From Aurantiochytrium sp. KH105 (taxonomy: Eukaryota; Sar; Bigyra; Thraustochytrida; Thraustochytriidae): DNA of 64,000 bases. The stretch spans positions 496,001 through 560,000 of the forward strand of contig BGKB01000018.1 of NCBI GenBank assembly GCA_003116975.1, written 5' to 3'. The position numbers and the translations under genes were made by a program. Positions 28,750 to 37,340 of this stretch are shown here, one piece after another. The notes under the pieces are model-generated. The model saw only the letters and a list, made by a program, of their open reading frames with translations, was not told the DNA's origin and made no database searches. How positions within the stretch are numbered: the stretch's first letter is position 1; the number at the start of each line of letters is the position of its first letter.

Positions 28750-30405
28750 ATGGCTGACCGCGAGGTGGCTTCGTCGAACCCGCCAGGGCTGGGCGATGCC
28801 CAAGACACAAGTCACCCAGGACACGAGGTAGGCCAGGGCGTAAGCGGAAATGATGTCAACCCTCCGCCACCTCCCCCCCTTCCACACGCAGAGGTGACAG
28901 CTGCATATCATGGCGACGTTGCGCCCAATACGGGCCCACAAGGCCTCGAAGGAGGCGGAGACACCAATTTTGGAAATGATCCGCTCGCCTCTGTTGGTAA
29001 ACTCGTTGCAGGGAACGCAGAGAAGATGCTCGAAGACAAAGAGGCTGACGACGAGGCCGATGCGCTGGCGGTGCCTCCTCTCTTGCGGAATACGCGGCCA
29101 GGAACCACGCGATCAAACGGCGAACGTCTCATGGTGAACGGCGAACCGTTTTCGAAGCGACGGTGCCTGTGCGAGCGCGTGGATTTGATCAGCATCAATG
29201 GAGAAACGCCGTGGTGCCGACTTGCAGAGGAACTCATGGGTGAGGAGAGGCACGAGTGCTTTGACTGGATGGTGACGCTACCTTCTAGGGGATCGCCGGG
29301 CGAGATACGGCACGGTATCAACATTCGTAATCGGTGGTTGGAGCACTTGGGACTCACCGAGGCGATAATCGAGGGGGTCAAGGACCAGCGCATCCGGTGG
29401 ACCCATTTCCCCGAGAAATGCTGGATAGCAGCTGTCAATGCACGGCGAGAATTGCTACTAAGCTCAGAAAAACGTGTTGCCATGCTAAAGGCGCAGGCCG
29501 CTGCGGCGGAAGCAAAGGTAGAGTCGTTTGCTGGCGCAGACGCCTCAAACCCACAAAGAGTCGCAGCCATCGCCGAAGCGAAACGGCTTTTCGCGGAGGC
29601 TGATCGCATCCAGGAGGAAGTGGAAAAACCAAAGCGCACGCTACGACGTCTCACGTGGTACGTCGATCGCGACGAGGATGATTCGCCGGAAGACTTCATC
29701 ATGTACCGGCGTCGTCGGGACCGCGGGGAGCTGGTACCCAAGGCGTTGGCCATGCCAAACGTGAAGTGGTCCAAGCTCAAAGCGGCCCTGCAAAAGTGTG
29801 TGCCTCCGGCCTCGGAGGTGCTCGATAATTTGCTGACCCGAACGCGGGGCGCTATCGAGCACTCTGGTGCCGAGGCGAATGAAGCTGACGTTGATGCCAA
29901 GGACAGCTTGCCCCCTGCCTCGGTCGTGAAGCGGCTGTTTGGCGTATCGGCAGATGACCTCGAGGCCTTGGCACAATTTCCAGGGGCAGAGGAGAGAGCT
30001 CTCTTGTCAGAAAAGGATCGGATCGATCTTTTGGAGAAGGAAAACGAGGTTTTGCGCCGCGCGCTGACCACCTCGCGCGTGACCTTTGAGGCAATTCTCG
30101 AAACACAAACTGCTCGCGCACGAACGGCAGAGTCTCGGCTGCGCATCGAGTCTGGGCGTACGGATGGGGGTGTTTCGACCGCGACATCGCGGCCGGATCT
30201 CGGTGGAGCAGAACAGCTTGCAGATCCACATACTGCGAGCGCTAGGAGCGACGACGCTGACTTGGGCAAGTCTGACGCTAATGCCGATGTCCATGTCCCC
30301 GAAGGCGAGAATAATGGCAGCGAGCAAGTTCTTTCGGGGCCATCGAGCGAGGAGAACTTTGGTCCCACCGCCAAGCGGCCTCGGCATGCAACTGGCCAGC
30401 CCTGA
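28750..30405 (+). CDS. Unrecognised coiled-coil protein
   Basis: I do not recognise this 551-residue protein. The first true ATG of the frame is at 28750 (ACGATGG). The N-terminal 115 residues are disordered-type, with a PPPPPP run. Residues about 135-230 form a Cys/Trp-containing block that looks like a folded domain (RRCLCERVDLISINGETPWC, ECFDWMVTLPSRG, NRWLEHLGLTEAII, FPEKCWIAAV). A coiled coil follows at about 230-300, then WYVDRDEDDSPEDFIMYR and a helical pair around 320-420 with KLFGVSADDLEAL-type character. A second coiled coil near 420-470 (LLEKENEVLRRALTTS) leads into an acidic Ser-rich tail ending in a PTAKRPRH patch that could be a nuclear signal. Intracellular, possibly nuclear; function unknown. 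It converges on the ammonium transporter gene 335 bases away. Confidence 0.7.
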   Translation: MADREVASSNPPGLGDAQDTSHPGHEVGQGVSGNDVNPPPPPPLPHAEVTAAYHGDVAPNTGPQGLEGGGDTNFGNDPLASVGKLVAGNAEKMLEDKEADDEADALAVPPLLRNTRPGTTRSNGERLMVNGEPFSKRRCLCERVDLISINGETPWCRLAEELMGEERHECFDWMVTLPSRGSPGEIRHGINIRNRWLEHLGLTEAIIEGVKDQRIRWTHFPEKCWIAAVNARRELLLSSEKRVAMLKAQAAAAEAKVESFAGADASNPQRVAAIAEAKRLFAEADRIQEEVEKPKRTLRRLTWYVDRDEDDSPEDFIMYRRRRDRGELVPKALAMPNVKWSKLKAALQKCVPPASEVLDNLLTRTRGAIEHSGAEANEADVDAKDSLPPASVVKRLFGVSADDLEALAQFPGAEERALLSEKDRIDLLEKENEVLRRALTTSRVTFEAILETQTARARTAESRLRIESGRTDGGVSTATSRPDLGGAEQLADPHTASARSDDADLGKSDANADVHVPEGENNGSEQVLSGPSSEENFGPTAKRPRHATGQP

Positions 30406-30740
30406 TGCGTGAAAGACTGAAATGTGACGTTACGCCGCGCAACGTTAGTGATTCCGACGCATGGTGGAAAATGATGATTTTTGCAGATGCAGATGAAGAT
30501 GAAGCTAATAACAGTGACAATGACAACGAGAATGACGAGTAGCGGTGCAACAAACACAATGAAGCGCGAACGGAGAGTTTTCATAAAAAAGATAAAACAC
30601 GTTTATTTTTGTTTGTCAGCGAAATAGAAGGAAATGAGAGATGTCAAGATGTTGGTGGTGGTGAATGTGGACGAAATGTTGTTGAAACACTCGACACCTT
30701 TCTGTTTACGGTCTTCCATCCAAAAAAAGAAAAGAAAACC
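30406..30740. terminator. Convergent 3' region between coiled-coil and AMT genes
   Basis: Both flanking genes end into this 335-base AT-richer interval. On the minus strand an AATAAA (plus coordinates 30602-30607) lies about 135 bases downstream of the AMT stop codon and is a plausible polyadenylation signal. No other feature is seen. Confidence 0.45.
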
Positions 30741-32219
30741 TTAGGCCTGCGCGACAGTCTGCTCCGGAGTATTCTTGTCTTTCTGTGCATCGGCAGTCTC
30801 AACGTCGTTGTGAGGGGACGAATGGACGCTGTGAACAGAGCCATTGAAAGAGCTCTGGTGCGACTTGGACATGTCAGGGAAAAAGTCCGGGTACGCGTGA
30901 CCACCGTGGGAGCTGTTGTCGATACCGATTTCCTCGGCCCGAGCGCTAATGCGAAGCCAGTTAAATCGGCGCAGCAAGTAAAAGTAAGGGAAGATGAGCA
31001 CGGAGACCCAGGGAAGGATGACAGCGATCTCAACAAGCTGGCAACCAAGAAGCTTGCCGTTGCCGCCATAAAAGACGCCGGAAAAGTCCTTGTAAGAGAC
31101 AGACTCGTCGAAGCCGGCGAGCTCCTGCACGAACTCAGTCTTGGCAAAGAAGCCCACCACAATAAGACCGTACATTCCGGTGATGGCATGGACAGCGACG
31201 GCGTCAAGGGGGTCGTCGAGCTTCATGATGAGAAGGACAAACTTGGATCCAAGCTGGTAGACGATGCCGCCAAAGAGACCAATGATGAGAGAGCCCCACG
31301 GGGTCACGACGGGGCAGCCGCCGGTGATGGAGACAAGACCCGCCAGGACGCCGTTGAGAGCACCGTTAATATCCCACTCGCGTCCAGGATTGATGTACGT
31401 GGAGAAGAGCAGCGAAGAGAGACCTCCGGTGGCGCTGGAGAGAATGGTGTTGACGGCGGCACGGGCAGCGAGGTTGCTGTTGCCGACAAGGGCGAGGACG
31501 CTGCCCGGGTTGAAACCGAGCCAGCCCATCCAGAGGATGAAGGTGCCGAGCGTGGCGAGCGGCGTGCTGTGTCCGGGCATGGAGAGCGGTTTACCGTCGG
31601 AGTCGAAGCGTCCAAGGCGGGGTCCGATGAGGTACGAGCCGACAGCGCCGGCTACACCACCGACCATGTGCACAGGTCCGCATCCAGCAAAGTCGAGAGC
31701 ACCGACGCCAGCGACGGCGTTGTCGCCGTTAAGGGTGAGAAAGCCGCCGCCCCAGACCCAGTGGACTACGACCGGGTAAATGATGGCCGAGAGGTAGAAG
31801 GAGTAGGTGAGGTACGACTCGAAGGTGGCGCGCTCCGCGACGGCGCCGCTAACAATGGTGGCGGCGGTGGCAGCAAAGGCGAATTGGAAGAGCCAGTCGA
31901 TGTAGCTCACGCTCTCGCCAAGCTCCATGCCGACGAACTGCGTGGTGCCAATAAAGGATCCCTTGTCCTCGCCATAGGCGAGAGCCCATCCCATGAGCCA
32001 CCATGCGAAGGCGCAGGCGCAGCAATCCATGACGACGCAAATGAGGATGTTGGTGGTCGACTTGGTGCGCACAGCGCCGGCGGAGAGCATGGCGAAACCC
32101 GCGTGCATGAAGAAGACGCACGAGGTGGCCCAGAGCGTGAAAAACACGTTCAGGTCTCCTGCGAGGTCATTGCAGAGCGTCTGCGACTCTCCGCTGTACT
32201 GGTCGCAGATGCTCGACAT
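30741..32219 (-). CDS. AMT1: AMT1-type ammonium transporter
   Basis: A 492-residue plasma-membrane ammonium transporter of the Amt/MEP/Rh family, with the usual 11 membrane helices. The core is intact: DFAGCGPVHMVGG with the conserved Asp (176) and first pore His (184), the second pore His in AVHAITGMYG (344), and Phe residues near the pore entrance (FQFAFAATAA). The AMT1-type cytosolic C-terminus is present as GIDNSSHGGHAY, with Ser436 at the position equivalent to the phospho-regulated Thr460 of Arabidopsis AMT1;1, followed by a Ser/His-rich tail. In plants phosphorylation there closes the trimer; the same control is plausible here. The strand opposite is also open for most of its length, a by-product of codon bias. 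No neighbour is functionally related to nitrogen uptake. Confidence 0.97.
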   Translation of the reverse strand: MSSICDQYSGESQTLCNDLAGDLNVFFTLWATSCVFFMHAGFAMLSAGAVRTKSTTNILICVVMDCCACAFAWWLMGWALAYGEDKGSFIGTTQFVGMELGESVSYIDWLFQFAFAATAATIVSGAVAERATFESYLTYSFYLSAIIYPVVVHWVWGGGFLTLNGDNAVAGVGALDFAGCGPVHMVGGVAGAVGSYLIGPRLGRFDSDGKPLSMPGHSTPLATLGTFILWMGWLGFNPGSVLALVGNSNLAARAAVNTILSSATGGLSSLLFSTYINPGREWDINGALNGVLAGLVSITGGCPVVTPWGSLIIGLFGGIVYQLGSKFVLLIMKLDDPLDAVAVHAITGMYGLIVVGFFAKTEFVQELAGFDESVSYKDFSGVFYGGNGKLLGCQLVEIAVILPWVSVLIFPYFYLLRRFNWLRISARAEEIGIDNSSHGGHAYPDFFPDMSKSHQSSFNGSVHSVHSSPHNDVETADAQKDKNTPEQTVAQA

Positions 32220-32981
32220 GGTCCTATGACAACAACGAACAACCGAGGCCGCCTTCTCTCGTGTTTCTCGTGTCCAAGCTTGATCAGCGGGTGTCCGCTC
32301 GCTGCTCGTGCGTTCCTGCGGCGCCCTTCAAGGCAGCCTGGCCGGTTTTTTTGGGGGGAGGGGAAGTGATTCAGGTTTGCGGCCTTATCTCGGCTGGCAG
32401 GCGTGGTGGGTGGCTGGCTGTGTTTTCCCCACTTCGGCCTGCTCTGCTCTGTTCTACTGTGCTGTGCTTTGCTCTGCACTGCACTGTACTGCCCCGCACG
32501 CCTGCCAGTGCTGACCCGCCCCAGGACTTACTTGTGTTAGTTCTCGCGTCGCGGTCGCAGTCAGTCGTCGCCGGGGCCAGGTCCAAAGCGTCCCCTCTGC
32601 GCTTGCATGGATGGCATGGCGGTCGACGCAGAGGCACGAGTCGGCCGGCGCTGCAGCTGCTCGCTGTCGCAGTCGCGGCTTGGCGTGGCTCGGCGTGGCT
32701 GGGCCTGAGCCTGGCCAGCAGCGAATTCACCGACCAATTAAGCTCGCAGACGCGAGCAAGACCATCCATCCGATCGCCTGCCGCGCCGCTGCTGCATCTT
32801 CGGCTGCCGCAGTTGTTCCCACGGGGCGGGACGCACGCGATGTGACGGCCGGATGTCGCGTGCCGCATCGATCGCCAGAGAAGGGAGGTAGAGTCTCGCG
32901 ACCAAGGAAGGCCCTGTGCCAGTGCTGTCGCCACCCGCCATCCATCCCTGCATGCATGCATGGATCACATCCGTCCACTGG

Positions 32982-33018
32982 CATCCATCCATCCATCCAT
33001 CCATCCCATCCATCCATC
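32982..33018. repeat. CATC tetranucleotide array
   Basis: About eight CATC units, one interrupted, follow a short GCATGCATGCAT alternating tract near 32950. It lies in the spacer upstream of AMT1. Confidence 0.9.
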
Positions 33019-33258
33019 GATTGATCTGCCCGACATCCGCATGGCGTCCATCCATCGCGCGGCCGAAAACAGTGCAAGCTCGGCGCGTTCAGGCGAATGA
33101 AAGGCGCCGCCGCTGTTACTGCTGCTGCTTCTGGCCGCCAGTGAGACGGCGGCACAAGTAGATGCCGCAGCCGCCCGCCACTGCCACCGCCAGCAAAATG
33201 CAGGAGCTGCAGCTGCTCTTGCACGGTGGAATCCACTTCCTGGAAGAGCCCGTCCCGC

Positions 33259-33286
33259 TGGAAGCAAGCAAGCAAGCAAGCAAGCG
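33259..33286. repeat. AAGC tetranucleotide array
   Basis: Six or seven AAGC units in the spacer, adjacent to GGAAGGAAGC-type purine sequence. Confidence 0.85.
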
Positions 33287-34795
33287 AGGAAGGAAGCATG
33301 CAAGGACGGCGCCCCGGAGGAGGAAGAGCTCGAGCAAGGAAAGGAAAGCAATGGCAGCGGAAAGGAGCTGCAAAGGAGTGACGACGGAAAGGAGTGGAGG
33401 CGAGGCGCCCGCTGCCGAGAGCGAGCTGGCTGCCGTAGCAGCTGCTGCAGCTACTGCTGCTTCTGCTGCTGCTGCTGCTGCTGATCAAAATCAGGATCAA
33501 GATCAAGGAGACTTCTCGGGGGAATAGCAGGCGCAGCGCAGCAGCCATGGCAGCTGGAGAGAGAGATTCGATGCAGGCCAGGGGGAAAAGGTTTTTTGTC
33601 ACCGGCCACGGCGTGCGGCTCGAGGAATTTTACAGACATCGATTTCTTCTCCTCCTTCTCCCCTAGGCTAACTTACAAAAGCATCGAGCGTCTCTGTGCT
33701 GCAGCGCTCGTCTCGATCATCGCAGTCCCGCGCGGCAGGCCTCGCTGCGCCTCGCTCGCGTTTGTGTGTCCGCGCTGACGCGGTCCGGGCCGAGCCGAGC
33801 CCAGTTCAGCCGCGCGGGCGGTCGCGGCGCGTGCGACTCGACTGCGAGCAGCCGCCGCAGCGACTGCGAGCGACGCGACTGCGAGGCGAGGCGCGGCGAC
33901 GGAGATCCTCGCGCGCGAGCCTGCACTTGCCATGTTGCTGTGCTCGCTCGTTGCATTGTTCATGCCGCGCCATGCGCTGGCTCGCCACGCGAGACTGCGC
34001 TTTCCTTGCCTCCGCGAGGCGACACTTGCGGCGCAGGGCGCGGCCGCGGGGAGGTAGCGAGCGCGCGGCTCCGCGCCGCTCGGCCAGCGAGCTAGCGAGC
34101 GAGCCGCGGCGCCTCGGCTCGCGGCCGCGGCATGCAGCGCGGCATGGCTCGCCTCGCGCGGACCATGCGCACGCTCGCAGCCGCTCCCGGGGCCGCTGCC
34201 GCCGCCGCTCGCTCGCACGCACGAAACGCACGCAACGAGCGAGCGAGCGAGCGTTGCGCGGCGCGTCCGCTCGCGCGTTCACGCGGAGCTCGCTCGCGTC
34301 GGCGGGGAGGGACTCGCCGAGGCCTCCGCAGCCGATCCATCTCGCGCTGCCGGCCCGGAAAAGCCTCGCCCGCACGCACGCACAGCCAGGCAGCCCTCGG
34401 GCGCCGCCCCGGCGCCGCCCTGCCTCGCCGCGCGCTTGCTCGCCGCGCCTTGCTCGCGCAGCTCGCCGCGCCGCGCCCGCCCGCCCGCGAGCGAGCGTCG
34501 CGAGCTGCGACTCCGCGCGGGCGGCGAGGCGCGGCCCCACAACGCGAACCCGCAGCTGTGTTTTCGTCCTCGCAGAAACGCGAGCTCGAGGCCGACGGCG
34601 ACCGCGACCGCGACCGCGACCGCGCTGCGACGAGAGCTCGCTCTGCATTGCATTGCATTGCGGCTGCTCGCGCTGCTCGCGTCGCCGCGGGACGGCGCGT
34701 CATGGACGGAGGCACGGGCGCGCGGGCGGGGAGCGACGAGGTGCACGTGGATGGTGGCGCGAGACATCCGCCATCGCGCGGCCCCGCGGCTTGGA

Positions 34796-34850
34796 TGAAC
34801 GAACGAAGGAATGAATGAATGAAGGCTTGGATGAATGAATGAATGAATGA
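34796..34850. repeat. GAAT/GAAC tetranucleotide arrays
   Basis: Two GAAT arrays separated by GGCTTGGAT, with a few GAAC variants at the left end, giving a purine-rich tract about 410 bases before the RRM start codon. Confidence 0.88.
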
Positions 34851-35090
34851 AGGCGGCCGCGGCACCTCGCCGCGACCGCCCGCCGCGACCACCCGCCGGC
34901 CTCGCCGGCCCTCCCTCGCGGGGCGCGCTGGGGAAGCGAGCTGCGGCCGCTGGCGGCTCGGCCCCGTGGGAGGCCGCGCGGCCGAGGATGGGGCTCCTCG
35001 TACGTGGGGACCCCCTCGCGCGCCGTATGCACCTCCTCGCGCGCCGTGTGCTGCGAGGCCGCCTTGTACGCGCACACGGCGGCGAGCGGG

Positions 35091-35216
35091 AGAGAGAGAG
35101 AGAGAGAGAGAGAGAGGGCGGCAGACGCGCACGCACGCACGCACGCACGGCACGCACGCGCACGCGCAGAGAGCGCAGCGCAAGGTGAGCGAGCGAGCGA
35201 GCGAGCGAGCGAGCGG
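35091..35216. repeat. Consecutive AG, GCAC and GAGC arrays in the RRM gene leader
   Basis: An AG dinucleotide tract (about 35091-35115), a GCAC tract (about 35128-35163) and a GAGC tract (about 35186-35214) follow one another and end about 45 bases before the RRM start codon. They would lie in the promoter or 5' untranslated region. Confidence 0.88.
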
Positions 35217-35258
35217 GCGGGGCAGCAGCGGCCGCCGTCGCCCGAGAAGTCGCGCACG

Positions 35259-35570
35259 ATGGAGGCGGCGCCGACGACGGTGGTCGCGCGAAGCGTGAGG
35301 GTACGCGACCTGCCAGAGACGGCGTCCGAGGCGCTGCTCCGCGCGCTCTTCGTCCCCTTTGGCGAGGTCTCCGGCGTCCGGCTGGGCGTGGCCCGAGCCC
35401 CGGGAGGACGACCCGTCTGCTCAGGAGACGCGCTTGTGACCATGTCTGAGGCAGAGGACGCCGTCGCGGCCAGCGAGAACCTACATAACTCAGAGGTCTT
35501 CGGCAAGGTGATCCGAGTCAAAGCTGCCGGCCCTCAAGATTTTACAGACCTCGGCGTGGCATCGTCATGA
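35259..35570 (+). CDS. RRM-only protein resembling the RRM of cyclophilin E
   Basis: A 103-residue single RNA-recognition-motif protein. The ATG at 35259 directly precedes the domain; the frame is open upstream but only through simple repeats. RNP2 is SVRVRDL and the RNP1 strand reads GDALVTM, missing the aromatic residues common in RNP1. The third helix and last strand, EAEDAVAASENLHNSEVFGK then VIRVKAA, closely parallel cyclophilin E (AEDAAAAIDNMNESELFGR, TIRVNLA). Cyclophilin E carries a prolyl-isomerase domain after its RRM and works in the spliceosome and in MLL regulation; no isomerase sequence follows here, and the next 580 bases contain none. It may be a stand-alone RRM paralog or the ancestral-type split. 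RNA binding is likely but may be weak given the RNP1. Confidence 0.82.
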   Translation: MEAAPTTVVARSVRVRDLPETASEALLRALFVPFGEVSGVRLGVARAPGGRPVCSGDALVTMSEAEDAVAASENLHNSEVFGKVIRVKAAGPQDFTDLGVASS

Positions 35571-36149
35571 CCTTGTTCGCGCTCGCAACCTCGAAAATAA
35601 ATGAGGTGAACAGACAAAATCGGCGAATGGACCTGTTCGAAATGTGTGATTCATCATTCATGCGTTTACTGTTAGTTCTCCGCCTGATTGGCCTGCAATG
35701 AGTCGAGTGAATCCACGAGAGAATTCTCTTGCTGTTGCACCCCGCAACTTTCTTCCTTGTTCACAAGGTGGGGAAAGAGCGATTGAGAAGAATTGCCCAT
35801 GCCATCGTGATCGTGATCGCGCTTCTGCTGGCTACGCAAAGACACCCAGTATTTGCTGCAATGAGGCGTCATTTTACACTGAGAAATAAAAATATGTCTT
35901 GTTTGTGTAGCTTGTTGTTCGCCGTCTCACCGAAAAATTCCTCTAACTTGGCCACCTTCATTACACGAAAAGAAGATAAAAGAAAAGAAGAAACAAGTTT
36001 TCCAGACATTACACCCCAACCCACCAGAAGAACCCAACTTGGTCAAGCACTCTCAAGGCTGCATACTTACTTATTCATTGTAAAAATCTTTTATGATCTT
36101 ATTTGTGCTGTTCTGCCATAAACCGCCTCAACAGAACTTGCGTTTACAG
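35571..36149. terminator. Convergent 3' region with AATAAA
   Basis: The RRM gene and the giant FN3 gene both end into this AT-rich spacer. An AATAAA at 35596-35601, 26 bases after the RRM stop, is a plausible polyadenylation signal. A second AATAAA-type run is near 35885. Short open frames here look random. Confidence 0.5.
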
Positions 36150-37340
36150 TTAGTTCGTCATCGGACGCAGACTGACACCGCTAACATCGAGCGATTCAAA
36201 GTGGCCCGGTCCCACAGCGTTCTCCGCGTTGACGCGCACGTAGTAGTATCGGTTCGAAGACAAACCCGAGATCTCGTACGAAAACGAGTCTGTATCGTCA
36301 GCCGAAACCAAGTACTGGTCCTTGTGCGGCGCGTTGCTGCTCGAGACAAAGTCCGCCTGCACATCCCACTCCACAATGTATCGAATCACCGGCGAGCCGC
36401 CGTCAGCCTCGCCAAAGCCAGTGTGATCGCGACCCATTCCGGTCGGGCACAGCTCGTCCGTTGCCGTCGAACTCGGGCCGCCTCCGCTGCACGGCGTGCC
36501 GTGATCCGGTACACGGGGCGCGTTGAAAGTGACAGTAATCGTTCCCGGCGTGGCGCCGGCCACCGCTTGCACATTGTATGGCTTGCCAGGTAGCTGTGGC
36601 GTGGCTGCGCGGCGCGTTGGAGTCGTCAACAGCGACGGGCCGTACCCAATCGTGTTGCGCGCCTGGACCTTTACGTAATAGTTCGTGCTGTTGGTCAAAT
36701 CGCTAATTGTGTACGAACGATGCAGCGAGGCAGAAACGTCTGCAGAGCCCTTGTGAGGGAGCTCAAACAGGGACGCAAACGAGGAGTCGCGATCCCACAT
36801 GACCTTGTAATACGTAATGTCGTCTCCACCCGTGTTCTCCGGCGTGTCAAAGGTCACCGTCAGCTTTGAGTCCGAGGTCACGAGAAGCTTCACATTCGTA
36901 GGTGCCGTCGGCACTTGCATTGGCTTCTCAGATACGGGCGAGGAACTCTCAAAGGCGCCGTATCCCTGCGAGTTGTACGCAGCGACTCGCACATAGTACA
37001 GCTGACCCATCGTCAGCTGCGTCAGTGACACCGAGAACGGCGCGCCTCCTTCCAGGTAGAGATGCTCCTTTTGCTGTTTGTTGACCGTGTCAAAGGTCGA
37101 TTCCGTGTCGTACTCAATGAGGTACTTGGTGATCGTGTCACCGCCATCGTCATCGGGAGAAAACACCACACGTAGCGATGTTCCACTCAGCACGCTCAAT
37201 CTCACATCCGTCGGCGGAGCGGGCACCTTCATCGGTTTCGTTCCTGCTGGCGCCGCAGCTCCGACACTGTATCCCACCGAGTTGTACGCAAATACTCGCG
37301 CAAAGTACGTCCTGCCTTGCGTCAAGCCCTCGATTGTGTG
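36150..37340 (-). repeat. Three uninterrupted C-terminal FN3 domains
   Basis: The last three domains of the giant protein have compact FN3 spacing of about 95-110 residues with no inserted module: APPTDVRLSVLSG, APTNVKLLVTSD and KPYNVQAVAGATP starts, each closing with YYVRV/YYVKV. The very last has a short Cys/Gly-rich insertion (TPCSGGGPSS to ELCPTGMG) before its middle strands. They are the best template for telling which parts of the other FN3 domains are inserts. Confidence 0.8.

Larger units (their letters stand above)
32220..35258. other. 3-kb simple-repeat-rich spacer between AMT and the RRM gene
   Basis: The interval separates two divergently oriented genes and must hold both promoters. 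It is packed with short tandem tracts, including CATC, AGCA/GCAA, CTG, GAAT, AG, GCAC and GAGC types, and shifts from moderate to extreme GC content after about 33700. Several long frames on both strands encode Arg/Ala/Ser-rich low-complexity sequence only. One short frame at 33162-33527 (Ala/Gln/Lys-rich) is conceivable but built largely on these tracts. I see no domain, RNA or mobile element. Confidence 0.55.

Noticed and set aside
30609-32369. A 586-codon open frame on the plus strand opposite AMT1
   Set aside because: It is antisense to a complete, conserved transporter, has Asp/Glu/Gly/Val-rich low-complexity content and no domain. The openness follows from the codon bias of AMT1.
33162-33527. 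Possible small Ala/Gln/Lys-rich gene
   Set aside because: About a third of it is translated tetra- and trinucleotide repeats, and nothing else supports expression.
33696-34814. Long Arg/Ala-rich frames on both strands in the AMT-RRM spacer
   Set aside because: Several frames overlap with the same composition and no motif, as expected in DNA of extreme GC content.
35729-36121. A 130-codon plus-strand frame between the RRM and FN3 genes
   Set aside because: Random-looking composition in an AT-rich convergent 3' region, with no motif.
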